64,000 bases of DNA from Onthophagus taurus (taxonomy: Eukaryota; Arthropoda; Insecta; Coleoptera; Scarabaeidae): contig NC_091973.1 of NCBI RefSeq assembly GCF_036711975.1, forward strand, positions 6,200,001 to 6,264,000. The letters are read 5' to 3'. A program made the translations under genes and the position numbers. Positions 38,690-48,690 of the stretch are shown here, in pieces (position 1 is the first letter of the stretch; each line of letters starts with the position of its first letter). The notes below the pieces were generated by a model. It had not been told where the DNA came from. It was given only the letters and a program-made list of their open reading frames with translations, and did no database searches.

Positions 38690-39580
38690 AATAAACTTTA
38701 TGTTATAGTTATTTATTTGACAGCTGACGTTTTGAGCAATTTTTGACTTTTCAAATGTCAAATGTGGCGTTTGGTAGAATGATTATAATCGCGTTACACA
38801 AAAATCTCTTCGATAACATAAAGTAAAGTAACAAATTAATGATATAAATAACGATAATAAATTCATATAAAAAATGTTTTGATATATATAAGCGGGTTTG
38901 GTTGAGAATCCTAATTCTGTTAGATTTAGAACATCCATTGAGGAATTTTTGAAATCTGGAAAAAAAATATGTTTAATAATTTATTTTAAACGCTTATTAT
39001 TAATACCCATTTCGTTTATGTTGGTCCAAAATATTATCGACAAAGACTCATAAGTGTAATAAAAAGGTGATAAATATTTAATCCAATTTAAATATTTCAA
39101 AAAAGGTAATTTGATTAAAATGCCGGCTGCTAACATTGTAATTAATTCGAACGGGGCTGTAAATAAATCCATGTAATCCAAAGAAGTGAATATAGCTGAT
39201 ATGCAAAGACCTAAATTAATAAAAAATTATTTTTAATTACCTAAAATAGAAGCTGAAATACAAGCAAAAAATAAAACTAAAAGCATTTGAGAAAACACCC
39301 AGATATCGTTAAAGAAATCTATAAGCAAAAAATTTATTATTAAAAACATTAGAGGTTGCAAAATACATCTGGGGATCTACAAATATTTTTTTAATAAAAT
39401 TATTTAAATTTTAAGATTAAAAAGTTATTACCACTGATAACAACTTCGATAAAAAATAAGATTTTGTTGAATACAAATTTTTTTCTCTCATCATAACATT
39501 TTCTTCGCTTGGAAATGTGTTTATAACATTATATGTGTGAGTAAAAATCAATTCCGAAATGAAAAAGAAAATTATTCGTG
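38690..39580 (-). pseudogene. ABCG cassette unit 8, shortened intron
   Basis: About 20 bp are missing from the intron between exons n-2 and n-1 near 39235, leaving only ~30 bp. That is probably too short to splice. Exon n-1 is otherwise open, with a Ser to Phe change (KLPFLKY). Confidence 0.7.
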
Positions 39581-39675
39581 AAATAAACTTTATGTTATAG
39601 TTATTTATTTGACAGCTGACGTTTTTGAGCAATTTTTGACGTTTCAAATGTCAAATGTGGCGTTTGGTAGAATGA

Positions 39676-41831
39676 TTATAATCGCGTTACACAAAAATTT
39701 CGTCGATAACATAAAGTAAAGTAACAAATTAATGATATAAATAACGATAATAAATTCATATAAAAAATGTTTTGATATATATAAGCGGGTTTGGTTGAGA
39801 ATCCTAATTCTGTTAGATTTAGAACATCCATTGAGGAATTTTTGAAATCTGGAAAAAAATATGTTTAATAATTTATTTTAAACGCTTATTATTAATACCC
39901 ATTTCGTTTATGTTGGTCCAAAATATTATCGACAAAGACTCATAAGTGTAATAGAAAGGTGATAAATATTTAATCCAATTTAAATATTTCAAAGAAGGTA
40001 ATTTGATTAAAATGCCGGCTGCCAACATTGTAATTAATTCGAACGGGGCTGTAAATAAATCCATGTAATCCAAAGAAGTGAATATAGCTGATATGCAAAG
40101 ACCTAAATTAATAAAAAATTATTTTTAATTATCATCATTTTTTTTAATTACCTAAAATAGAAGCTGAAATACAAGCAAAAAATAAAACTAAAAGCATTTG
40201 AGAAAACACCCAGATATCGTTAAAGAAATCTATAAGCAAAAAATTTATTATTAAAAACATTAGAGGTTGCAAAATACATCTGGGGATCTAAAAATATTTT
40301 TTTAATAAAATTATTTAAATTTTAAGATTAAAAAGTTATTACCACTGATAACAACTTCGATAAAAAATAAGATTTTGTTGAATATAAATTTTTTTCTCTC
40401 ATCATAACATTTTCTTCGCTTGGAAATGTGTTTATAACATTATATGTGTGAGTAAAAATTAATTCCGAAGTGAAAAAAAAAATTATTCCTTTCACATTTT
40501 GTACAAAATCATCATTTTTGGATGATACAAAAGAATATGTTGATGCTAAAATCAACGCGGTGATCTAAAATTTATTCAATTAATACAAAGATTTTTAATT
40601 TAATTTTTAATTAACCATTAATAATAAGAATTGATAAAGATGATACAAAAAATTTCTTCTTGTATCGATTAAATTTCTCCACAAAAGCCAATAAATTTCT
40701 TGGAAAATATTATTATTAATTTTTAATAAATCGAAATTTTCCAACCTTTTAGGTGATTTAATCGAAATTTGATGAATTACATTTTGATCGAGACTAATTA
40801 ATTCATTTGATATTGATTTTAAATAAAAATCGGCTGGGTTGTAGTTTTTTGGGCAAAATAAATGAAATTTAGTTTCAAAAAATTCTTTGATGAGCGATTT
40901 TTCGCCTTGATAAAAAACTTTGTTTGGCGCTATAAGAATAATGTGGGTGAAATAATTGAATATTTCAAACGATGGTTGGTGAATGGTTACGAAAATTAAT
41001 TTTTCGTTTTTTTGAGTTAAAAAATTTAACTTTTTTATTATGCTATTTGCGTTGTAACTATCCAATCCCGTTGTTGGTTCATCGCAAAATAATATTTGAT
41101 TGTTATTTAATAACTAAAAAAAAATTTTTAATTAAAAATAATTAAATTAAAAATTGGGTTACTTCAACTCCTAAAGTTAAACGTTTTCGTTCCCCGCCCG
41201 ATAAGTTTTTAATTTCGGTGTTTTTATCCAAATTAAAATCCGCGATTATTTTATTAACGGCGTTTTTATCTTTTTTCGATTTTAAGGCGTTCATAAATCG
41301 GAAATGCTCGAAAACCGTTAAAGTTTCGACATAAATATCTTCTTGAAATAAATAACTAGAAATGTGTTTGAGATTTTGAACCGATAAAAGAGTTTCGTTT
41401 AGTTTTAAAGAACCTGTTACTCCTAAAAAAAGTTTTAAAACACGTGCTTAAACATTATTTGGTGGTTTTACCTCGGTGTTTTCCTGCTAAACTCGCTAAA
41501 AACGTCGTTTTTCCCACTCCACTATCAAAAAATAGTTATTATTAATAATTTAAGTAAGTTAATTTTTTACCTTGGGCCCATTATTCCTATTAGAGATTTC
41601 GAATGAAATTTTCCCGACTCTAAAATTGTGTAGTAATAAAAAAAATTAATTATTGTGGTGATTTACCGTTTTTGAAAAGGATTTTTTTGGTTTTATTGGA
41701 GCTCCAAAAGCTGGGTTTTGATTCTTCGAAAAATACGGTTAATTTATCCCAAGAAAACGAAAATGGATTATTATTCTAGGAGTTACTCAGTGAGTGTTAA
41801 ATAATTATTAAATTAATTAATTTCTTACCAT
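39676..41831 (-). CDS. ABC transporter G-family half-transporter
   Basis: Minus-strand exons are 41829-41831 (ATG only, tentative), 41667-41775, 41571-41619, 41472-41521, 41163-41422, 40616-41113, 40343-40564, 40152-40287, 39899-40102 and 39676-39848. Together they make 567 residues. The order is nucleotide-binding domain then membrane domain, as in ABCG. Walker A is GPSGVGKTT, split by a 49-bp intron. The signature is LSGGERKRLT, Walker B and D-loop are ILFCDEPTTGLDS, and the H-loop is VTIHQPS. Five or six membrane helices follow, ending LICYFTLCYRRNF. The last four exons are the proximal copy (unit 9) of the tandem cassette. The subclass (white, scarlet, brown or another insect ABCG) and substrate cannot be fixed by eye. 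The 5' end is uncertain: an alternative start MISYYRRSDNEHP near 42085 has no clear donor. Confidence 0.85.
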
Positions 41832-42085
41832 TTTTTTTGGATTTAAGGATGATTCTTTGTCGAGTTTGGAATCGAGTTGTGACGTAACGCCGAAATCGCG
41901 AAAAGTAAGTAAATCGAGTTTTTTTTAAATAAAATAATTTAAATTTGAAAAAATTAATTAAACGGAATTTATGCAACTGTAATAGATTTATTGATCGCTC
42001 GTTTCCTCGGTAATTCAGCTCATCTGTATTTCTCGGGTTCAAAACGTGGATGTTCGTTATCAGAACGGCGATAATATGAGATCAT

Positions 42086-42463
42086 CGTTTTTCAACGGCC
42101 CTTATCAGCCAACAATGTTAAGGTGATGTTTGTCCGAGAAAACGTAACAAATCTTCCATCAAAAACCATGATTCCATCAAAAACAAATAATTAATTTCAT
42201 TTAGAAATAAATTAAAAAATTGGGAATTAAAAAAATGGTACGTATTTTGGAAATATTAATTAATTTTTTTATTTCGAATGAATGGTTTGTTGTTATTTTT
42301 AATTTGATTTGAAGAAAAAAACGACGTTAAGTTCAAAAAGGTCAAGTTGTCTTTTAAGATAAAGCCGAGTTTAGGTCGGCGACATTTGCTCTTGTTTCGT
42401 TTTCCCGCGATCTGTTTTTAGTCGAACAAGAACTGTTGCGATAACTGGGCGAGCGTTTAAGAA
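42086..42463. promoter_or_regulatory. Divergent intergenic region, ABCG and Rab32
   Basis: The ABCG gene leaves on the minus strand and Rab32 starts on the plus strand, about 0.6 kb apart. The sequence is AT-rich with a more GC-rich part from 42355 that should be the Rab32 5' UTR. No specific site is claimed. Confidence 0.4.
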
Positions 42464-42718
42464 ATGATCGAAGAGGAGGTCCTCCAGGCGAGGACCGCAA
42501 GCAGAAGGACCAGGAGCGAACGAAACAAACGCAGGGAACGTTACATGAACTCCAACGGAAATCAAAACGGAAAACTACATAATAAGGAAAAGGTACTTCT
42601 TGAAACCGGGTTAACGACATCCCCAATTTATTCACCACCCTATCCGATCGATAATAACAATTGCTCGAGATGCGGAAGACCTATCGAAAGGAAAACTAAC
42701 GATGATTTACAGCTCATG
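42464..42718 (+). CDS. Rab32 alternative first coding exon A
   Basis: An 85-codon frame from MIEEEVLQARTASRR ends CTCATG/GTAAGA, a strong donor in phase 0. Joined to the common exon at 44091 it gives a 299-residue isoform. It has a Lys/Arg-rich start and a CSRCGRP motif before the GTPase domain. It is supported by frame, donor and phase; no transcript evidence is available here. Confidence 0.65.
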
Positions 42719-42970
42719 GTAAGAAAACTTTAATAGTTTCTCTACCAAAGAAAAATTCTATAACACTACTTAAATTGTATGCAAAGGTGAAAGAAAGGCG
42801 CTTTCGTATTTGCGTCAAGCGCAGCGTTTACTATTTCAAAATAAGAAGCGAAGCCACATAAATGAGTAGGCGATGTAACAAGAGTAGACCTCGCGATGTC
42901 GAAGCCGTAGAAAAATAACTTGTTAATGGCGTATAACGTTATCAAAAGACTTATTTTACTATACAGTGTG

Positions 42971-43118
42971 TTAATTAATTATCGTACCCGACGTCATCAC
43001 AGCAAATATGCAACCAATATCACAATATAGGTATTGCCATACGCAAATCGCGTATTATAAAATAAATATTGTGATATTGGTTGCATATTTGATGACATCG
43101 GGTACGATAATTAATTAA
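42971..43118. repeat. Long imperfect hairpin in Rab32 intron
   Basis: The left arm (42971-43027) contains ATTATCGTACCCGACGTCAT and GCAACCAATATCACAATA. The right arm (43066-43118) carries their complements with only a few mismatches, around a loop of about 40 bp. It could be a small foldback element or a structured RNA precursor when transcribed. Confidence 0.75.
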
Positions 43119-43371
43119 TATATATTAATATATATATATGTACTAAGAAGAGAAAAAAATATATACTTTGTCTAAATTATTAAAAAAATTAACTACTACT
43201 ACGAATGGTACTTGTATAAGAAGGGGGGAAATAAAAGAGGGCAAAATAATATATATATCAGCCCCCCACTTCTTGTGACTACCCAAGAACGGAAAATCGC
43301 GTCGAACAAAATCGCAGTCCCCGCGAAATGTCGGTAAAGTAAAGATGACCGTCGATTTAACATAGCCAAAG

Positions 43372-43803
43372 ATGAAAGAAAATCCAGAAAGCGTCGATAA
43401 CAGCAAAAACGCGAAAAAGAAATTAAAACCGAAAAAAACGTCGCTGATAAAACGTTTAAAATTAAAAACGAAACATAGTTCGCAAAGTGATATTTCGATA
43501 GAGCCGCAGCCGTCGACGTCTTCGGAATCATCGGCGCTGGAAAGACGGACGCCGGAAGGCGACGACACGGATATCACGTTGGGAAAATCCGTCTCTGACA
43601 CGAATCTTTCGGATTCGTCTTGGAAAAGTGCCGAAAATCTTACCGCCGATAAACGGAAAGGGTCGAGCAAAAGCGTTATTAACGTGGAAACCACTCAAGT
43701 TGAAGTTACGGTTGAGGAAAAAGATAAAGAGAAGGAATTTAAATCGTCGGTGGATTTAAAGGATATGCCCGCTTTTGGTGAACTTATTTTTGACACAACT
43801 ATG
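43372..43803 (+). CDS. Rab32 alternative first coding exon B
   Basis: A 144-codon frame from MKENPESVDNSKNAK ends ACTATG/GTAAAA in phase 0, exactly as exon A does. Joined to 44091 it gives a 358-residue isoform. It is rich in Lys and Ser with an acidic Ser/Thr tail (ESSALERRTPEGDD) and is more GC-rich than its surroundings. Long N-terminal extensions also occur in Drosophila lightoid. A weak acceptor at 43365 means it could alternatively be an internal exon. Confidence 0.65.
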
Positions 43804-44090
43804 GTAAAATTAAAAAAAAAAATTGTAATATAATATTCTTTTATGAAATATAATATTACGCACAAGGTTGATTAAAAGAAAACAAAAATACTATTGATCG
43901 TATGACATGACTTTCATATTTATTATAAATATATAATAAGTTCACTCTAACTACAAAAAAAAAAAAATATGTCACATCGAGTAAGGATTTTTTTATTAGA
44001 TTAGATTAAAACAAGGTTACTCCACAAACTCAATATACATAAATACATTTTAATATTAATACATTATTATTAAATCATTTTTTGTTTCAG

Positions 44091-44848
44091 ACTTCGTCGA
44101 ATACAATAGCCAGATCGAAAGATCATTTGTACAAAATTTTAGTTATCGGCGATTTGGGGACCGGAAAAACTTCGATTATCAAACGTTACGTTCATCAATT
44201 CTTTTCTCAACATTATCGAGCAACAATTGGCGTTGATTTTGCTTTAAAAGTTATCAATTGGGATCAAAATACTTTAGTAAGACTTCAATTATGGGACATA
44301 GCGGGTAAAAATAAATAAAAAAAATCACCTCAAAAAGCATAAAAATTTTTTTTTATTAGGTCAAGAACGTTATGGTAATATGACACGAGTTTATTACAAA
44401 GAAGCTGTTGGGGCTTTTATAGTATTTGATGTAACACGATCGAATACGTTTGATTCGGTTTCAAATTGGAAAGCCGATTTGGATTCAAAAGTGCAACTTT
44501 CCGATGGTTCTCCAATTCCGTGCGTTTTGTTGGCGAATAAATGCGATCAACCGAAAGAAGGTTTAGTTGCGAGTCCGTCGAGAATGGACGATTATTGTCG
44601 CGAAAAAGGATTTACCGCTTGGTTTGAAACTTCGGCTAAAGAAAATATTAATATTGATGATGCAGCTAGAGCTTTAGTAAGCAAGGTAAAATAAAAAAAT
44701 ATTTAAATGAATAAAATAAATTTAAAAAGTAAATTTTTTTTAGATTTTGGATAATGATGCCTTACTTAGTAATAATAAAGGGGATCAATTTACACTTCAC
44801 GATGAAACTCCAGCCGAGAAAAGTAGTTGTACATGCAAATTATTTTAA
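44091..44848 (+). CDS. Rab32: Rab32/Rab38-type small GTPase, common exons
   Basis: Exons 44091-44304, 44360-44685 and 44744-44848 encode the GTPase domain shared by both isoforms. P-loop GDLGTGKTS, switch I YRATIGVDFALKV, the unusual switch II WDIAGQERYGNMTRVYY (Ile for Thr) and guanine motifs NKCD and ETSAK are the Rab32/38 set. The fly orthologue is lightoid, needed for eye-pigment granules and other lysosome-related organelles, and autophagy. The C-terminus is CTCKLF: the last four residues form a CaaX-like box ending in Phe, which fits geranylgeranylation. It stands near an ABCG gene, but functional linkage is only an idea. Confidence 0.93.
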
Positions 44849-45481
44849 ATTTCTCTTTTTAAGGATTAATTTTGAGATTTTTTCTAAGAAAATTGTAGAC
44901 ACCATATTTATTTCGAATTCCTAATACTATTTTTTATGTTTTTTTACGTTTACAGAGCACCGAAAATACGACGTTAATTTGATAGATCATAAGATTTGTT
45001 TTTTTTTAGACAAAATGTGACGAGGTATGTTGTACATATGTATTAAAAAGAAGAGATCATTTTTTCTATGTATATTTGTACTTAATCATATCGTGTAACA
45101 GTAGATCACCGAGATTTTATACTAAGAAGATTAGATTTTCACCTATTTTTCCACGTATTTTGAGATTAAATAGTATATTTTATTGTATTTCGTATTTTTG
45201 ATTTTCCTTTAAGAGTCCTAACATTTATTAAAACGTTACAAACACTTCTTTTATCTTTACGTTAACATGATAAACATTCCCTTCTATTTATAAACGACTA
45301 TTAATAAAATGTAAACACTTTACTTTTGATAATAAGTTTAAAGATTAAATTATTTTTTTAAAGAAACAAATTCATATTAAATAACGTAAAAAAATATATT
45401 TTATAACAATTATTTAACATAACAATCGTATTATTTACAGTACGTCATCATCATACTTGTTCTAATAAATATTAAATAATT
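44849..45481. other. Convergent 3' regions of Rab32 and ACOX1
   Basis: AT-rich 3' UTRs of two converging genes. Signals such as AATAAAATG (45304) on the plus strand and TTTATT complements on the other are present. No other gene is seen. Confidence 0.5.
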
Positions 45482-47817
45482 TTACAAGTTACTTTTTAAT
45501 AAAGGTTTGAGGTACTTTGCAAACGACTCGTTAACTGGAACTTTATTTAAAGGACTCTTTTGAGCCTCTTCAAAAAGTCGCTCGTAAACGTTTCCGTCAA
45601 AAGCACCTAAAGGCGATGATAAAATATCGTCATGAATATCAAATCCATCGACTATTCCAACAGCATTTGGACGGATAGTTTTTAATAGTTCTTCCAACCA
45701 AGTTTGAATTACTTCTAAATCATTGCTAGACATACCAGCAAACTAAAATAAAAAAATTTGTTATTATTTTAATAAAAATGTTGAAAAATTTTTATTTTAC
45801 CCGAAGTAAATCTCCATAATTTCTTAAAAGTGTATTAACAGCGTATAAATCACAAAGGTCCAAAAGAACTTTTCCTAACTGTGGGGAAGTGTTTTTAACG
45901 GCCTCAACAACTAAATTATAGAAAGTTTCAACAATAAACGCTCTACAATGTGCTTCTGAAGCGACGGTAAGTTCAAGTGACGTTTCATTCCAAGCGTAAT
46001 CATATTCCATGCCTTTTTTGGTTCTTTCGTTCAAATGACGTATTGCTAAGTCAATTTTGCCATAAGCCACCTTTTTCAAAGCTTGGATCGCCCATGGTAC
46101 ATTTTTTTCAAACCGAATATTTCCGTTTTTCATTAAATCACGAAGATATTGTACGGTTGGTTGTAATTGGCCCCCATTATGAGCACTCTGCCAAGATTTG
46201 ACTAAAAACCTAGCTGTTTGGAGGTATAATACAGTGTTTTCGCCTTCGTAAGTTTCCATGGCAGTCACCAAACCATAAGTAATCGGTAAATTTGAACAGG
46301 CCATATATCCATGACCTCCGCAAGCTAATCTCAAAATTTCAATTCCTTTTGCGGCATCCGCAGAACTGACGGCTTTTAAACAACAGGCGATTGCATGTAA
46401 TTCGGGGAGTCTATCTAATTTTCCCGTTTCTAATTCGGAGGTGACATTATTATACATATCCCAAAGCCAAGATCCGGCAAAATGAAAAGCAAAAGCCGAC
46501 GCTAATTGCGGGAATATTTTGAATTGTTGCGTCACGAAATCGATAATTTGAGGCTCAGGGGCGCCTTCTTTAATTTGGGATTGATGTCGAACGGCGCTGT
46601 AACGAGTCGCAATCGTTGCGGCTTTTCTCAAATACCTTCCCGCATCTTGCACAATAGCTACTCTCACAAAAATCATTGTGCCATAAGTTAATTTGCTGCT
46701 AGGCGCTTTTATGTAAGAACCATCAGGCATAACTTTATTATTTTTCATTAACATTTGTTCGCGAGGAACTCTCACATTTTTAAACCCTAAATAACCGTTA
46801 TTCGTCGCATTCATACCCAACTTACAACCAATTTCGCCGATTATTATACCGGGAAGTGGCTGATGGGTTTCTTCGTCGCGTAATTGAACAACGAAGGGGT
46901 GAATTCCGTGGCATTTTCCGTTTGTGTAAAGTTGAGCTACCACTATAGCATAATTTGCGGAATGACCCACTAAAAAAAATTATTTTAGGATACTAAATAT
47001 ATGTATTTATTTATTTATTTATTTACATCCTCCAGGCCACCATTTGTACGATGTTAAAGTTGGACTATTTAAAACAAATTCTTCTGTTTTTGGGTCATAA
47101 GTTGCTGTTGTTTCTAATCCACGAATAAAAGTACCATGTCCTAATTCAGTCTACAACAATTTTTTTTTATTCATTTTATGCATATATTTATTAAAAAAGA
47201 ATTAAAAGAACCTGGTCCCAAAACAATAAATATCAAGGTTCTATTAATAAAAAAAATTTATATACCTGGGCGTAAGTACCGATAATTTCTAAATTCCACG
47301 CTCTAGAAATCCAATGAGCTTGTTGTTCGATGGTTCCTTGTCCCATTAATGTAGGGATAAACATAACGTAATGTAAAGTTAGGGGATTTCCATCTTTTAA
47401 AACAGCAGATCCAAGTTGTCCCCCAAGGATTTCCCTGTAATAACGCAATAAATAAATTTGAAGCAATTAAAAACTGGTTTTGTAATAAACGAACCTGAAG
47501 TTTTCCATTCCGCCTTTACCTTCAGCTTGTAATTCTTGGACCTTTTTAAAAATGATGCAAGCCTTCTTAAGACCCTCCTCATACTTCTCTTTATGGGAGA
47601 GATATTCAGGTGGAGTGGTGTATTTTAGCTCTGGATCCTCGAGGAAGAATTTCTCTACAACAAATTCGTAACAATAACCCTTGACACGGTTATTCATTTG
47701 ATACTTACCCCTCTGTTTCCTTTCTTCCGTTTTCTCTTTCCCCCCATCCAAAAGATGCGTCAATTCTTGCGGGTTAAAAGTGCATCGTTCTCGCTCCCTT
47801 CGAAGATCCTCATTCAT
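45482..47817 (-). CDS. Peroxisomal acyl-CoA oxidase 1
   Basis: Minus-strand exons 47709-47817, 47495-47654, 47266-47434, 47027-47150, 45801-46969 and 45482-45742 give 663 residues, close to 660 for animal ACOX1. The start [16 protein letters not shown] matches the family. FAD-domain signatures are [19 protein letters not shown] and [23 protein letters not shown] carries the catalytic Glu. The enzyme oxidises very-long-chain acyl-CoA in peroxisomes and produces hydrogen peroxide. The first 54-bp intron keeps the frame open, so read-through would add 18 residues. The C-terminus ends SNL, not the usual SKL peroxisome signal. Intact. Confidence 0.94.
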
Positions 47818-48690
47818 TTTTGCACCGGGCGTATTTTTTTAAAAAATCACAAACACTGAGTAACTTATTCAACACTAGTGACGGATTCATTGGAGAAACT
47901 TGACATACATATGCTTTTTACCCCACCACGTCGCAATGTTCTTCGAGATAACGTAGTCTTATCTTAAATTTCTAAATTCTATACAATTCAAATGTACTTC
48001 ATACAATGATTTTGCACAATTTTAAACTCGATTTAATAAATTTTTGATAAGATAATAAAATTTTTGAGGTTATGTTTTTAAGGAATTTTTAGAAAGTAAA
48101 AACTAATTGCTTTTAAATTATCTTAAATGATATAACCTCGAGCCCTTTGGGGTGATTTATTTCTTAAGTAACTCAATACTGTCTTGGTTTCGATTAATAA
48201 AATTATTAATAAAAATTTTATCTTTATTTTTTAATAAATAAGCATCAACGCCAAAGTTCAAAAAATTTACGTCACTTTGTGCGTTTCATCACAATGAACT
48301 ACGCTCTCATCATAATCAGATACTCAACAGAAGAATCGTAGATAAACACGCTTCGATTGAATGATAATCATTGGGTTGTAAAAATTTAATAAAAAAATTT
48401 TTATGTAATTATTATAAAAATAAATATACACCTCGTTATTATTAACGATGCGTATAAAAACTTGATAATAAATGTGTTGACTCATTCTGTATGATTATTA
48501 ACAATTTATTTTTTTTTGTTTTTGTGTAGACAACCATGTTTTCAAAGAATTCGTTTTTGAGTTTTAATTTTTAATAATATGTTGTAAAAATATGTTCTAT
48601 CTTATCGACTTTTCTTTAATAAATCATATCTGAAGATCAGATATATTTTTTTAGGAAAACAAATAGAATACAATAAGACGTAGTTACTTT
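47818..48690. other. Spacer upstream of ACOX1
   Basis: AT-rich; it includes the ACOX1 promoter side near 47820-47960 and otherwise shows no gene. A TTTATT at 48704, just beyond it, is an AATAAA signal for the syndecan transcript coming from the right. Confidence 0.45.

Larger units (their letters stand above)
32313..40480 (-). repeat. Nine-copy tandem array of the ABCG 3'-terminal exon cassette
   Basis: A ~910-bp unit repeats head to tail. Units are approximately 32313-33222, 33223-34132, 34133-35043, 35044-35955, 35956-36866, 36867-37777, 37778-38689, 38690-39580 and 39581-40480. Copies look well over 95 percent identical. Read on the minus strand each unit holds the 3' part of exon n-3 (INTFPSEENVMMRE), exon n-2 (PRCILQPLMFLIINF), exon n-1 (MDLFTAPFELITMLAAG), the final exon (LICYFTLCYRRNF, stop) and 3' flank with AATAAATAA. 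At each internal junction the flank (reading AAATAAACTTTATG on +) meets exon n-3 just inside its 5' half, at TTATTCGTG or TTATTCGTT. The unit's outer edges are unique: TTATTCCTTTCAC at 40487 and GAACTAATCA at 32311. Confidence 0.92.

Noticed and set aside
32604-40073. Repeated 60-90 codon frames read as a family of small membrane proteins
   Set aside because: Splice signals and ABCG homology show they are exon n-1 and exon n-3 of one transporter cassette, not separate genes.
42020-42085. MISYYRRSDNEHP as the first exon of the ABCG gene
   Set aside because: The frame ends at a stop with no convincing GT donor before it, so the link to exon 41667-41775 is not supported.
42354-43694. Minus-strand frames opposite Rab32 first exons
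   Set aside because: The plus-strand frames have phase-0 donors that join the GTPase exons; the minus frames have no such support.
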